DNA from: Akkermansia muciniphila | GTDB lineage: Bacteria; Verrucomicrobiota; Verrucomicrobiia; Verrucomicrobiales; V1-33 | NCBI GenBank assembly: GCA_943333275.1 | Contig: CALQSQ010000011.1 | Location: forward strand, 1-64,000 | DNA length: 64,000 nucleotides | Reading direction: 5' to 3' | Shown: piece by piece, positions 8,474 through 17,988 of the stretch | How positions within the stretch are numbered: the first letter of the stretch is position 1 | Layout: every line of letters starts with the position of its first letter | The notes under the pieces: model-generated | What the model was told of the DNA's origin: nothing | The model's database searches: none | The model's input: only the letters and a program-made list of their open reading frames with translations | Translations under genes and position numbers: made by a program

Positions 8474-10699
8474 ATGGCAAAATTTTCCCATTACCCCCAG
8501 CTGGATGCGATGGACTGCGGTCCCGCGTGTCTGCGGATGATTTGCTCGCATTATGGACGCGAGTTCAACCGGGCCCGGTTGCGGGACTTGTGTTTGATCG
8601 GCAAGGCGGGAGTTTCGATGCTGGGAATTTCGGATGCGGCTGAGAAATTGGGCCTGCGCAGTCTGCCGGTGAAACTTTCCTTCGAACGGTTGGTGAAGGA
8701 GGCCCCGCTGCCCTGCATTGCACATTGGAACCAGGATCACTTTGTCGTCGTTTATAAGATCACAAAGCGGGCGGTGCATGTGGCGGACCCCGCCATGGGA
8801 CTAATGACCTATACCCATGCGGAATTCCTGCATGGCGTCAATGGCGGGGCTCCGGGCAATCCTGATACCCAGGGTCTCTTTCTCCTGCTGGAGCCCACGC
8901 CCGCCTTCCACGAAACGCCCGCCAACCCCGGCCAGGAGCGCGATGAGACACGCCGCGGCCTGCTCTTTTTCGTCTCCTACCTGCGGCCCTACAAGAAACT
9001 GATGTGGCAACTGCTCATCGCCATGGTCGTGGGATTGATCCTGGAACTGATCCTGCCTTTTGTCGCGCAGGCGGTGGTGGATCACGGGATTGGCAACCTG
9101 GATTTAAATTTCATTTACGTTCTGCTGGCTGCGCAGCTGGTGCTCTCGCTCAGCCAAATGGCCGGGGATATGGTGCGCAGTTGGATCCTGCTCCACATAG
9201 GATCGCGCATCAGCGTGTCCATGGTCTCCGATTTCCTGACCAAGCTCCTGCGACTGCCGCTGGAGTTCTTCGACACCCGCACCGCCGGCGATATCATGCA
9301 GCGGATCGGCGATCACCGGCGGGTGAAAAGTTTCCTCATGTCCTCGTCCCTCGATGTGGCGTTTTCCACCCTGACTTTTCTAGTCTTCGGCGTGGTCCTG
9401 GCCATTTACTCGTGGGTGATTGTGCTCGTTTTTGCGGTCATGACCATCCTCAGCGCGTGCTGGCTGGTGTTGTTTTTGAAGCAACGGCGCATCATCGATC
9501 AGAAGCGTTTCATGATCGATGCCAGGGAGCGGGACAACCTTTATGAACTGGTGTCCGCGATGCAGGAAATCAAAATCCAGGGCATCCAGCGGCCCAAGCG
9601 TGGCGAGTGGGAGGACATCAGCGTGCGGGGATACAAGCTGGAGGCCAAAACGCTGGCGCTGCGGCAAATGGAGCGCATCGGCTTGTTCTTCATCAATAAT
9701 CTGCGCAATATTTTCATCACCTTCATTTCCGCCCGGGCGGTGATTCAGGGGGAAATGACGCTGGGCATGATGCTCGCGGCCCAATACATCGCCGGCCAGT
9801 TGAACTCGCCCGTGGTCCGGTTGATTGAGTTTGTGCATTCCGGTCAGGAAGCCCGATTGAGCCTGGAGCGGATGCAGGAAATCTACAGCCAGCCGGAGGA
9901 GGCGGAGGCAACCCAGCAAAAGCCCTGTTCCTTCCCGGCCTCGCGTGTGCTGACTTTGCAGGGGGTGAGTTTCCGCTATGCCGGAGCCGGTCAGCAGAAT
10001 GTGCTGACAAATGTGAACCTGCAAATTCCGGAAGGCCGCGTCACCGCTATTGTCGGCAGCAGCGGGAGTGGCAAAACCACCCTGCTCAAGCTGCTGCTGG
10101 GAATGTATCAACCCACCAGCGGCAACATTTACGTGGGTCATGTTCCGCTGCAGACGTTCGATGCCCATGCGTGGCGTCGCCGGTGCGGTGTGGTGATGCA
10201 GGATGGACACATTTTCTCCGCCACACTGGCCCGCAACATCGCTCCCGGAAATGAGCCGATCGATCCGCTCCGCTTGCAGGCTGCGATTCAGCTCGCGAGC
10301 CTTGGCGACTATGTCAACGGCCTGCCGCTGGGCGTGGAAACCAAACTGGGTGACGACGGCCAGGGCTTGTCCGGCGGGCAACGGCAGCGGGTGCTCATTG
10401 CCAGGGCCTTCTATCGCAATCCAGAATATTTACTGCTCGACGAAGCCACCAGCGCGCTGGATTCCAACAACGAATTTGTCATCCAACACCACCTTCGCCA
10501 GTTCGCCCAGGGTCGCACGGTGGTGGTGATCGCGCACCGCCTGAGTACGGTGAAAAATGCGGATCAAATTGTCGTGCTCCATCAGGGACAAATTGTGGAA
10601 ATCGGCGACCACAGCTCGCTGGTACAGCATCGCGGCGCCTATTACCAACTGGTGCATAACCAACTGGAACTCGAAACCTCCCTCAGCCATGCCGCGTAG
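8474..10699 (+). CDS. C39 peptidase-containing ABC exporter
   Basis: The 741-residue protein has the three parts of a bacteriocin-type processing exporter. The N-terminal C39 cysteine peptidase (about 1-130) has DCGPAC with Cys15, HF with His89 and DPAMG with Asp105 as the expected catalytic triad. A six-helix membrane domain covers about 165-460. The ATPase domain (about 490-741) has GSSGSGKTT at 528-536, LSGGQRQR from 632 and a YLLLDEAT Walker B. Such proteins cut the leader after Gly-Gly and export the peptide. The peptide encoded just upstream carries exactly such a site. The HlyD-type gene overlaps its end by 11 bases. Confidence 0.95.
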   Translation: MAKFSHYPQLDAMDCGPACLRMICSHYGREFNRARLRDLCLIGKAGVSMLGISDAAEKLGLRSLPVKLSFERLVKEAPLPCIAHWNQDHFVVVYKITKRAVHVADPAMGLMTYTHAEFLHGVNGGAPGNPDTQGLFLLLEPTPAFHETPANPGQERDETRRGLLFFVSYLRPYKKLMWQLLIAMVVGLILELILPFVAQAVVDHGIGNLDLNFIYVLLAAQLVLSLSQMAGDMVRSWILLHIGSRISVSMVSDFLTKLLRLPLEFFDTRTAGDIMQRIGDHRRVKSFLMSSSLDVAFSTLTFLVFGVVLAIYSWVIVLVFAVMTILSACWLVLFLKQRRIIDQKRFMIDARERDNLYELVSAMQEIKIQGIQRPKRGEWEDISVRGYKLEAKTLALRQMERIGLFFINNLRNIFITFISARAVIQGEMTLGMMLAAQYIAGQLNSPVVRLIEFVHSGQEARLSLERMQEIYSQPEEAEATQQKPCSFPASRVLTLQGVSFRYAGAGQQNVLTNVNLQIPEGRVTAIVGSSGSGKTTLLKLLLGMYQPTSGNIYVGHVPLQTFDAHAWRRRCGVVMQDGHIFSATLARNIAPGNEPIDPLRLQAAIQLASLGDYVNGLPLGVETKLGDDGQGLSGGQRQRVLIARAFYRNPEYLLLDEATSALDSNNEFVIQHHLRQFAQGRTVVVIAHRLSTVKNADQIVVLHQGQIVEIGDHSSLVQHRGAYYQLVHNQLELETSLSHAA

Positions 10700-12026
10700 C
10701 CTGCCATCGTCACAGCTCCCTTTGTCCCTGCAGATGCCCGGTGCCCTGGGCATGAGCGATACCGTGCGCGAACTGATGGGTCGTCCGCCCCATTGGCTGT
10801 TGCGCTCCGGCGCCACCATTCTGGCTTCTGTCATTTTGCTGATCCTCACCCTGAGCGCCATCATCAGTTATCCTGACATGATCACCAGTCGCCTGACCGT
10901 GACCGGCAGTCACTCCGTGGTTGAAGTCATGGCCCGGCAGTCCGGTCATTTGCAGTCGGTGAAAGTGAGGGAAAAACAAATGGTGAAGCAGGGCGAGGTG
11001 CTGGCGGTCCTCGAAAACCCGTGCGATGCCGAGGCCTTCCTCAGCCTGAGAACCCAGCTCGACAAGGTTTCCGCCATGCTCGTAAGCGATTCTGCCTTTG
11101 TGAAGGAGAAGTTTCCCGCCGAACCCAAACTGGGAAAACTGCAGGATTCATTTTCCGATTTCCTGGCCTCCTACACCAGGTTGCTCGCCATCTGGAACGA
11201 TGATCACATCACCAAAACCGCCGGGCTGCTCACGGCCCAGTTGGAAAGCAAACTCAGCCAGGTCGAGAACATGAAAGGACAGCAGTCCCTCATGGACCAG
11301 GAACTCAAGCTGGCGCAGGAAAAATACGACCGGATGAAGGCGCTCTTCGCCCGCGGCACCATCAGTGCCGCCCAGTTGAAGGACCACGAAACGCTGCTCC
11401 TCAACCAATCCCGCGAACATTCCTCCGTGGAAAAAAACATGTTGGAGGAACAGATCCTCGCCAGCCGCCTGGACAAGGAAATCCGCGATTTAAAACATGA
11501 ACGCACCGAAGCCATGCAGCTCGCGCGGGACCGCTTCCGTGTTTCCTATCAAAAGCTGCGGGCGGAAATGGACATCTGGGAAAGCGACTACGTGCTGAAA
11601 GCCCCCTCCGACGGCATGGTGGCCTTCTACGATTTCTGGAATGAACAACAATATGTGACCGCCGGACGCCAGGTGTTTATCATCGTTCCGGAAACGTCCA
11701 GCCTGCGCGGGCGCGTGACCATCAGCCAGGGCGGCACGGGAAAGATCAAACCCGGGCAGCTGGTGCGGATTAAATTTGATGATTATCCCTCCAAGGATTT
11801 TGGCATCGTGACCGGCCGCGTGCAATCCGTTTCCCTCGTTGCGAGGGAGGGATCCAATCAGGTCCTGGTCGATCTCGACTACCCGCTCATTTCCAGTTAT
11901 CACAAACCCCTCCATTTTAAACAGGAAATGGCGGGAGAGGCCAGCATCGTCACCGAAAACACCTCCCTCCTCGGGCGCATCTTCTATGAAATCCGCAGAG
12001 CTTTCCATCAAGGTTCCGATTCCTAA
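10689..12026 (+). CDS. HlyD-family periplasmic adaptor of the peptide exporter
   Basis: This 445-residue membrane-fusion protein has one membrane helix (about 37-59). It then has a lipoyl-like half (HLQSVKVREKQMVKQGEVLA), a long charged coiled coil (about 150-285), the second lipoyl half (YVLKAPSDGMVAFYDF) and a C-terminal barrel region. It would bridge the ABC exporter and the TolC-like channel. The start at 10689 overlaps the exporter stop by 11 bases, so translation is probably coupled. Another in-frame ATG follows at 10734. The kinase gene overlaps its 3' end by 41 bases. Confidence 0.9.
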   Translation: MPRSLPSSQLPLSLQMPGALGMSDTVRELMGRPPHWLLRSGATILASVILLILTLSAIISYPDMITSRLTVTGSHSVVEVMARQSGHLQSVKVREKQMVKQGEVLAVLENPCDAEAFLSLRTQLDKVSAMLVSDSAFVKEKFPAEPKLGKLQDSFSDFLASYTRLLAIWNDDHITKTAGLLTAQLESKLSQVENMKGQQSLMDQELKLAQEKYDRMKALFARGTISAAQLKDHETLLLNQSREHSSVEKNMLEEQILASRLDKEIRDLKHERTEAMQLARDRFRVSYQKLRAEMDIWESDYVLKAPSDGMVAFYDFWNEQQYVTAGRQVFIIVPETSSLRGRVTISQGGTGKIKPGQLVRIKFDDYPSKDFGIVTGRVQSVSLVAREGSNQVLVDLDYPLISSYHKPLHFKQEMAGEASIVTENTSLLGRIFYEIRRAFHQGSDS

Positions 12027-13263
12027 AACAGCACCGCCCCAACGCGTGGCTTTAAAGATTCAGCGTCGCTGCTACGGACGCGATGCCCTCACAGAAATTG
12101 GCATCCACCATTACCTGCGTCGGGATCACGGTCCATCACCCGATCTCATCGGCTTCCATGAAGCATTTTTTCATGACGGACATGTCTGCACATCCTACGA
12201 ACTGCATGGGCGCTCGCTCGACACTTTTGTGGATCGTGGACCGCTGCCCCTGAACGAAGTGCGCGCCATCACCCGCCAGCTCCTCGGAGGACTCGTCCGC
12301 ATGCACGAATATGGATTCGCCCACACCGATGTGAAACCCCAGAACATCCTCTACCGCCGCACGCCCAAGCCCCGGGCGCGGCTCAGTGATTTGGGAAATG
12401 CCGATAACATTCTCCGCCGGGGATCCAACCGCTGCACCCGCGATTACACCCCGCCGGAAGTGTTGTTAGGCAATCCGCTGGACCTGCGCCTCGACCTCTG
12501 GTCCCTTGCCTGCACCGTGTTCGAACTCGCCACCGGCCATGTCTTATTCGATCCTTACCAAGCCACCGGTCGCAAATACAAGGAGTTCAATCAGAAACTT
12601 CCCGAAACCGCCTACGATCCCTCCGTGGCCGCCGATGCCGCCGCAGAAGCCGCAGAACAATATCGCGCCGGCCACATTCTCAGTGGCAAATATCGCCTCG
12701 AATCCAAACTGGGCTCGGGAAAATTTGCCACCGTCTGGCGCGCCGCCGTTCTCAATTCAAATCCACTCGATGGCACCTATGACACCTTGTCCGCCAACTG
12801 TAAGGAAATCGAGGACGCGATCCCCAGCGACAACACTTCCACCGAAGACCCCGCCCGGTCCTGGCGCAAAGCCCGCGGGGCGCAGGACCTCCACGACCTC
12901 GTCCTCAACTACGAACACCTCGTCCTCATGCAGGAACTGCTCGGCCCCCCACCGCGCGAATGGGCCGCTTCCGGCAACTACGCCTCCGCCTATTGCACTC
13001 CTGACGGTCACTTCAAACACGACCCGGCACCAGCAAATCCAGTCACCCTGGAAACCCTCCTCCGCCACAGAAAACTCCGTGCCACCGACGCCAGAGAGCT
13101 GGCCGCATTTCTCATGCCCATGCTCACATGGAAACCAGCGGACCGCCCCATCGCCACCGCCTGCCTGGATCACCCATGGCTGCACACGCCGCTCAGGATA
13201 TCTCCTTTTCTCACGCGTCACCTCCCGCCTCATCGATCTCAAAAATCTGCCATACTCGCATAA
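11986..13263 (+). CDS. SR-protein-kinase-like protein kinase with displaced glycine-rich loop
   Basis: The 425-residue product has CMGC/SRPK-like kinase motifs in an abnormal order. First come VALK (Lys24), a helix-C Glu (Glu37), the catalytic loop HTDVKPQN (113-120), DLGN in place of DFG (135-138), TRDYTPPEVLLG and DLWSLACTVFELATG. Only then comes KLGSGKFATVWRA (glycine-rich loop, 243-251), normally N-terminal. It is followed by ELLGPPPREW, GHFKH and FLMPML...LDHPWL, all close to SRPK landmarks. The start at 11986 overlaps the HlyD-type gene by 41 bases, leaving no room for a normal N-lobe. Proposed role: phosphorylating the Ser-rich peptide, an exporter part or an immunity target. It could be an active permuted kinase, a pseudokinase or the result of misassembly. 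Confidence 0.75.
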   Translation: MKSAELSIKVPIPKTAPPQRVALKIQRRCYGRDALTEIGIHHYLRRDHGPSPDLIGFHEAFFHDGHVCTSYELHGRSLDTFVDRGPLPLNEVRAITRQLLGGLVRMHEYGFAHTDVKPQNILYRRTPKPRARLSDLGNADNILRRGSNRCTRDYTPPEVLLGNPLDLRLDLWSLACTVFELATGHVLFDPYQATGRKYKEFNQKLPETAYDPSVAADAAAEAAEQYRAGHILSGKYRLESKLGSGKFATVWRAAVLNSNPLDGTYDTLSANCKEIEDAIPSDNTSTEDPARSWRKARGAQDLHDLVLNYEHLVLMQELLGPPPREWAASGNYASAYCTPDGHFKHDPAPANPVTLETLLRHRKLRATDARELAAFLMPMLTWKPADRPIATACLDHPWLHTPLRISPFLTRHLPPHRSQKSAILA

Positions 13264-13403
13264 GTTGGTGGGTATTGGTTGCCAACGCGATGAAGCAGCA
13301 CAGCCCCAGAATTTGATTGCTGCTTGACGCGAAGGGCTGAGCGTTGCAGGTAGACCGCCCTTTCGTCCCTCCGCCTCCTACCAACAGCAACCCCAGCCCA
13401 GCC

Positions 13404-15200
13404 ATGAGCGATCCCAAGAGCAAAGAAGTCCCCCTGATGGAAAAAATCACCAGTCTGTGCAAACGGCGGGGATTCATTTTCCAGTCATCGGAAATCTACG
13501 GCGGGATTGGTGGCTTCTGGGACTACGGCCCACTGGGGGCTGATCTGAAGCGCAATCTGCGCGAAGCCTGGTGGCGGACGATGACGCGGGAGCGCGAGGA
13601 TGTGCTGGGGCTGGATGCCTCCATCATCATGCACCCGGCGATCTGGAAGGCCTCGGGTCACGTGGATACGTTTGCCGATCTCATGCGCGAGTGCATGCTC
13701 ACCAACAAGCGCGTCCGCGCCGACCATGTGGAGCCGCAGGACGGCACCGTGCTGCATTACGAGGGGGCGGAGGCGCCGAATGGCTGGAAAATGTCCCGGC
13801 CCTTCCATGCGCTGCTCCGCAAGGGCGAGCACATTGAGAGCTTTCGCAAGCGCGTGCGCACCCTGCTGCGGCTCAACGCCGGCGAGGCTGCCGGGGACGT
13901 GGAATCGATCGTCCTGCTGGGTGAGGCCAAAAGCGAGACGCTGGAGGCGACGGTGGATTTCCATCCGGAGACAAGCGGCGGGCTGACCGATGCCAAGCCA
14001 TTCAATCTGATGCTCAGCACGCTGGTGGGCCCGACGGCCACGGAGGAGAACCGCGCCTACCTGCGCCCGGAAACCGCCCAGGCCATTTTTGTGCAGTTTA
14101 AAAATGTCTTCGACTCCAGCCGGGTGAAAATCCCGTTTGGCATCTGCCAGATCGGCAAAGCCTTCCGCAATGAAGTGACACCGAAGAATTACACGTTCCG
14201 CTCACGGGAGTTCGAGCAGATGGAGCTGGAATTTTTCATCGCACCGGATGAGGCCATCCGGCTTGTCCATGGGAGCGTCGCCGTCTGGTCGGAAGGCGCG
14301 GACCTCTCCACACCTCAGCCGAACTGGGGCTGGCAGATGTGGCATCGTTACTGGGTGGATCAGCGGACGAAATTTTACGCCACCATCGGGCTGGGCCCGG
14401 ACGTGCTGGATTACTACTGGCAGACGAGTGCGGACCTCGCCCACTATGCCCGGGCCTGCGTGGATATTCTTTTCAAATTCCCCTTCGGAACCGAGGAACT
14501 CGAAGGCATCGCCGCCCGGGGAAATTTCGACCTCACGCAGCATCAGGTCCATTCAGGAAAATCGCTCGAAGTCTTTGACGACGAACTCCGCACCGCCGCC
14601 GCCGCGCTCAGCGATGCCGAGAAGGAGGCGTTCACGGATACCGTCATCAAGGAATGGGTGGCTGACTACACCGCCAAGGGAAAATCCGAAGTCGAGGCGC
14701 GCACCGCCGCCATCCCCTTCTGCGAGAAACTGCTCAAGGGCAATTACCTGCCGCACGTCATCGAACCCTCCGCGGGCCTGGATCGTCTGGCGCTCGCCGT
14801 GCTCAGCCTCGCCTACACCGAGGAGGAGAAGACCGATGTGAATGGCAAGAAAGAACAGCGGACGCTGATGAAAATCCATCCGAGCATCGCCCCGATCAAG
14901 TGCGGGGTGTTTCCGTTGCTCAAGAACCGCCCCGAACTCGTCAACAAAGCGCGCGAAGTTTATGCTCTGCTGAAAAAACATTTCAACTGCTTCTACGACG
15001 AGAGCGCCGCCATCGGGCGCCGTTACGCACGGCAGGATGAAGTTGGCACCCCTTACGGCGTGACGATTGATTTCGAAACGCTCGGCGAGAAGGGCCCCGA
15101 ACTCGCCGACACCGTGACGGTGCGTGAGCGGGATTCCGGCGCGCAGGAGCGGGTGAAAATTGCCGATCTGCCGGCGTATCTCCTGGCCAGACTGGCTTGA
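13404..15200 (+). CDS. glyQS: Glycyl-tRNA synthetase, single-chain class II type
   Basis: The 598-residue enzyme charges tRNA-Gly in the cytoplasm. The class II signatures are visible: GFWDYGPLG near residue 36, motif 2 FRNEVTPKNYTFRSREFEQ from residue 254, and motif 3 EPSAGLDRLALA with Arg461. The C-terminus has the anticodon-binding region (APIKCGVFPLLKN to the end). It is the homodimeric form also found in Gram-positives and eukaryotes, not the alpha2-beta2 form. ATG 13404 is chosen over an upstream in-frame start because homology begins just after it. Confidence 0.95.
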   Translation: MSDPKSKEVPLMEKITSLCKRRGFIFQSSEIYGGIGGFWDYGPLGADLKRNLREAWWRTMTREREDVLGLDASIIMHPAIWKASGHVDTFADLMRECMLTNKRVRADHVEPQDGTVLHYEGAEAPNGWKMSRPFHALLRKGEHIESFRKRVRTLLRLNAGEAAGDVESIVLLGEAKSETLEATVDFHPETSGGLTDAKPFNLMLSTLVGPTATEENRAYLRPETAQAIFVQFKNVFDSSRVKIPFGICQIGKAFRNEVTPKNYTFRSREFEQMELEFFIAPDEAIRLVHGSVAVWSEGADLSTPQPNWGWQMWHRYWVDQRTKFYATIGLGPDVLDYYWQTSADLAHYARACVDILFKFPFGTEELEGIAARGNFDLTQHQVHSGKSLEVFDDELRTAAAALSDAEKEAFTDTVIKEWVADYTAKGKSEVEARTAAIPFCEKLLKGNYLPHVIEPSAGLDRLALAVLSLAYTEEEKTDVNGKKEQRTLMKIHPSIAPIKCGVFPLLKNRPELVNKAREVYALLKKHFNCFYDESAAIGRRYARQDEVGTPYGVTIDFETLGEKGPELADTVTVRERDSGAQERVKIADLPAYLLARLA

Positions 15201-15219
15201 GTTGGTGCGATTCCTCAGG

Positions 15220-16110
15220 CTACGGCGAGGCCCTGGTCTCCACTGCCTTCGGATGGATGTTTTCCCACATGACCCGCTCCTCGGGGTTCAGGTGTCCGGG
15301 CAGCGGCGTGTGGAAGAAAATGTAAAATTTCACAATCATCACGGAGACAAACAATGCCAGCGCCAGCGTCACCCCGATGGCGGAGACGGGGCGCTGCTCC
15401 ACATTCAATCCGCGGGCCGCATCCCAGGATGTGCGTCCGGTCTGGCGCAGTCTGGACATGGCCAGAAGTTTCGCAATCCAGCTCACCATTGGCGCCTCCA
15501 ATCCGCAGCCAAAGAACCAGACGTCGAATGCACGGTTGAGCGAGATTTTAAACGTCAGTTTTTTACCATCTTCACTGACCACCCGCAGCCCCAGCAGGGC
15601 CTTGCCCGGTGTGGCACCCCATCGGTAAATAAACACCGCATCGACGAGAACCCACAACAGCGGCACCGCCATCATGACGGGAAAGCGCGGGAGGATCATT
15701 TCACCGGGATCAATCCAACCCGCCAGCGCGCCACCCCCCAGCGCCAGCAATCCAAACCAGAGCAAATCAAGCGTCCGGGCCAGAAATCGCTGCCACCCCA
15801 CCGCATGTAGCCGCCGCGCCTCCATGGATCTCCGCAATCCCGTCTCAGAGTGCCGCACCATCTGCGAATTCATCGCCTCGATGAATTCCGGGGTCTCGAC
15901 ATCGGAGGAAACCTCCCCGGGTGGGGATTTTTCCGTGGATTCCTTCAGCGACTGGAGCGCGTTGATTTTCGAAATCGGCAACCATTCCGTCATGCCATCG
16001 TGCCAGCCGAGGTCGTCAGAGGTCAGTTCGCCGGATTCGAGCAGATCCCGAACCCTGAAGACTGACAGGGGGCCAAGATTCCGGCCGCCTTTTCTGAAGT
16101 AAAATTCCAT
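15220..16110 (-). CDS. GYF_2 and RDD domain membrane protein
   Basis: The 296-residue product begins with a GYF_2-like domain (FYFRKGGRNLGPLSVFRVRDL to about residue 60), a short domain common in front of membrane domains in this phylum. From about residue 105 it has an RDD domain: RFLARTLDLLWF with the Arg and Asp residues, several membrane helices, and WGATPGKALLGLRV. The function of RDD proteins is mostly unknown; some are linked to ion transport. It converges on the tRNA synthetase gene with only 19 bases between stops. Confidence 0.85.
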   Translation of the reverse strand: MEFYFRKGGRNLGPLSVFRVRDLLESGELTSDDLGWHDGMTEWLPISKINALQSLKESTEKSPPGEVSSDVETPEFIEAMNSQMVRHSETGLRRSMEARRLHAVGWQRFLARTLDLLWFGLLALGGGALAGWIDPGEMILPRFPVMMAVPLLWVLVDAVFIYRWGATPGKALLGLRVVSEDGKKLTFKISLNRAFDVWFFGCGLEAPMVSWIAKLLAMSRLRQTGRTSWDAARGLNVEQRPVSAIGVTLALALFVSVMIVKFYIFFHTPLPGHLNPEERVMWENIHPKAVETRASP

Positions 16111-16185
16111 GAGCTACAGGAACCGGAAGCGAGGCCTGCGGCAAGGAGAAATGCATCAAGCAATTATAACGTAAGGACAAGGTCG

Positions 16186-16887
16186 ATGGATTGGAGAATT
16201 GACAAGCAACCGGAAAAGGAGTGCTATGGGTGCGTGGCCTCCTTACTCTTCAAACTTATCCTCCGCCGGGTGGTACTTTTCCTCCCCTTCGCGATGTCCG
16301 CCTGCATATTAACGAAGCCCTCCAGCGATTCCAACGCCAACACCGGACCGCTCAAACTCAGTGCGCCCAGGATGCGCTCGGACCAGAAAGTGGAACGTGA
16401 AAAATGGATCACCCTGAAATCAGAAGAAGGCCAGGCCTTCGCCCAGGCCAAGGATGGCATGGACGATGTCGTTTCCCTGTCCGCCACGGAATCGCCCCCC
16501 GGCCAGTCCATCACCACCTTGGAGGCTGCGGAAGCTTCCCTGCGTGGAAGGAATCCCTCCCCGCTTTTAAAAGTACGACGCTCGGAAATCCTGGGTGAAG
16601 CTTGCGTGCGGTTTGAACAAAAAGTCGAGTCCTCGGCTTCAGAAAATGATGGCTTGCGAACGTCCCTGGGTGCCCACGGACGCACTATGCCAGGACCCTT
16701 CGTTTCCCGCACCCTCGGGGCCGTGTTTCTGCATCCAACCAAGCGTGGACAGTATGTCACCCTGCTCTGCAACCGCACCAGCTATCATGGGGAAATCGGC
16801 GATTACTATGAGGAATTGTTCGATGATTTCCTCTATGCTTTTGTGGCCGAAAATTACATGAAGGCAACCCCTTACGGCAATCTCTAA
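16186..16887 (+). CDS. Predicted lipoprotein of unknown function
   Basis: The 233-residue product has a hydrophobic segment (about 19-40) ending in a lipobox-like MSAC, so it is probably lipid-anchored. An in-frame GTG about 16 codons in would give a more typical signal length. The body is hydrophilic, with a region around FVSRTLGAVFLHPTKRGQYV and a C-terminal YEELFDDFLYAFVAENY. No family is recognised. The lipid kinase starts one base after its stop, so the two are probably cotranscribed. Confidence 0.65.
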   Translation: MDWRIDKQPEKECYGCVASLLFKLILRRVVLFLPFAMSACILTKPSSDSNANTGPLKLSAPRMRSDQKVEREKWITLKSEEGQAFAQAKDGMDDVVSLSATESPPGQSITTLEAAEASLRGRNPSPLLKVRRSEILGEACVRFEQKVESSASENDGLRTSLGAHGRTMPGPFVSRTLGAVFLHPTKRGQYVTLLCNRTSYHGEIGDYYEELFDDFLYAFVAENYMKATPYGNL

Positions 16888-16888
16888 C

Positions 16889-17764
16889 GTGGAGGACATC
16901 CCCGTCATCTTTAATCCCGCAGCCAGGAGCGCCCGCGCCTCCGAGCGCGTGGAGGCGATTGCGGAGCTTTCTTCCAGGATTCGTCTCTGTCCCACCGCCG
17001 GTCCGGGCGATGCGCGGCGCATGGCGTGCGAACTGGCTCGCGCCGGAGTGCGCACGATTGTCGCCGCAGGGGGAGACGGAACCATCAACGAAGTCGTCAA
17101 TGGTCTGCACGATGCGGGACCGGAATCCACCACCTCGCTGGGGCTGCTGCCATCCGGGACGATGAATGTCTTTTCCGTGGAACTAGGCATCCCCACGCGC
17201 AGCCTGGTGGATTGCTGGCGGGTGATCGAGCGTGGCCAGAGCCGCAGCATTGATCTCTGGGAATTGAATGGCCATGCCTTCATGCAACTCGCGGGAGTGG
17301 GCATCGACGCGGAGATCATCCGGGAGACAACCTGGGAGAGCAAAAAGGCGCTCGGCCCGTTGAGCTATGTCATTTCCGCAGCCCAGCTCCTCGGCAAACA
17401 AGCCCCGCTCCTCACCATCCGCTCGCCGGAGCGTGATCCCATGGAGGGTTCAGTGGTGCTGGTTGGCAATGGCAAACGCTACGGCGGTCCGCTGAAAGTT
17501 TTTGCCCAGGCCGACAATCAGGATGGGCTGCTCGATGTGATTGTCCTGCGCAGCCACGGCTACGGCCAGATCTTCTCCGCGCTTTTTTCACTTTTCCTCA
17601 GCGGCGATGGCCGGCACAGCAAGGAGATGGAGTATTTCCAGACGAGGGAATTGACCATTGAATCCGATCAGGAAATCCCCGTGGAGGCCGATGGGGAACT
17701 CATTCCCACCTCCATGCCCATCGTTTTTAAGAAAGCGGAAAAAAAACTCACCGTGCTCGTCTAG
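16889..17764 (+). CDS. Diacylglycerol kinase-family lipid kinase
   Basis: The 291-residue protein matches the YegS/DgkB-type lipid kinase family. It has an N-terminal nucleotide-binding half with VIFNPAA at the start and GGDGTINEVVNGL at 61-73, LGLLPSGTMNVFS as the second conserved loop, and a C-terminal beta-rich half ending with VEADGELI. It would phosphorylate diacylglycerol or a related lipid at the membrane face. The start is a GTG at 16889, one base after the preceding stop. The substrate cannot be told from sequence. Confidence 0.9.
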   Translation: MEDIPVIFNPAARSARASERVEAIAELSSRIRLCPTAGPGDARRMACELARAGVRTIVAAGGDGTINEVVNGLHDAGPESTTSLGLLPSGTMNVFSVELGIPTRSLVDCWRVIERGQSRSIDLWELNGHAFMQLAGVGIDAEIIRETTWESKKALGPLSYVISAAQLLGKQAPLLTIRSPERDPMEGSVVLVGNGKRYGGPLKVFAQADNQDGLLDVIVLRSHGYGQIFSALFSLFLSGDGRHSKEMEYFQTRELTIESDQEIPVEADGELIPTSMPIVFKKAEKKLTVLV

Positions 17765-17988
17765 GGGTTTCGCAGCAGGCCAGGTTACATTGATTCGGTA
17801 GTTGCCTGAACAAATTCCTTCGGCAGATCTATGTTGCATCTGCGTCTTGAGAACCCGTAATCGGGGTGCTTCGTCAATCTGTCTGCATCCCGCGAAATAG
17901 CGTCATCTCCGGAAAAATTCAGGTTTTCAAACGAATCCCTTGGTTATGGTGATGGTCTGAATCCTTTTCGTGAAACTCCACAACAACC

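Noticed and set aside
11986-13263. Kinase as two separate broken kinase genes
   Set aside because: There is one uninterrupted frame, each kinase motif occurs once only, and no internal start is apparent, which fits rearrangement better than two remnants.
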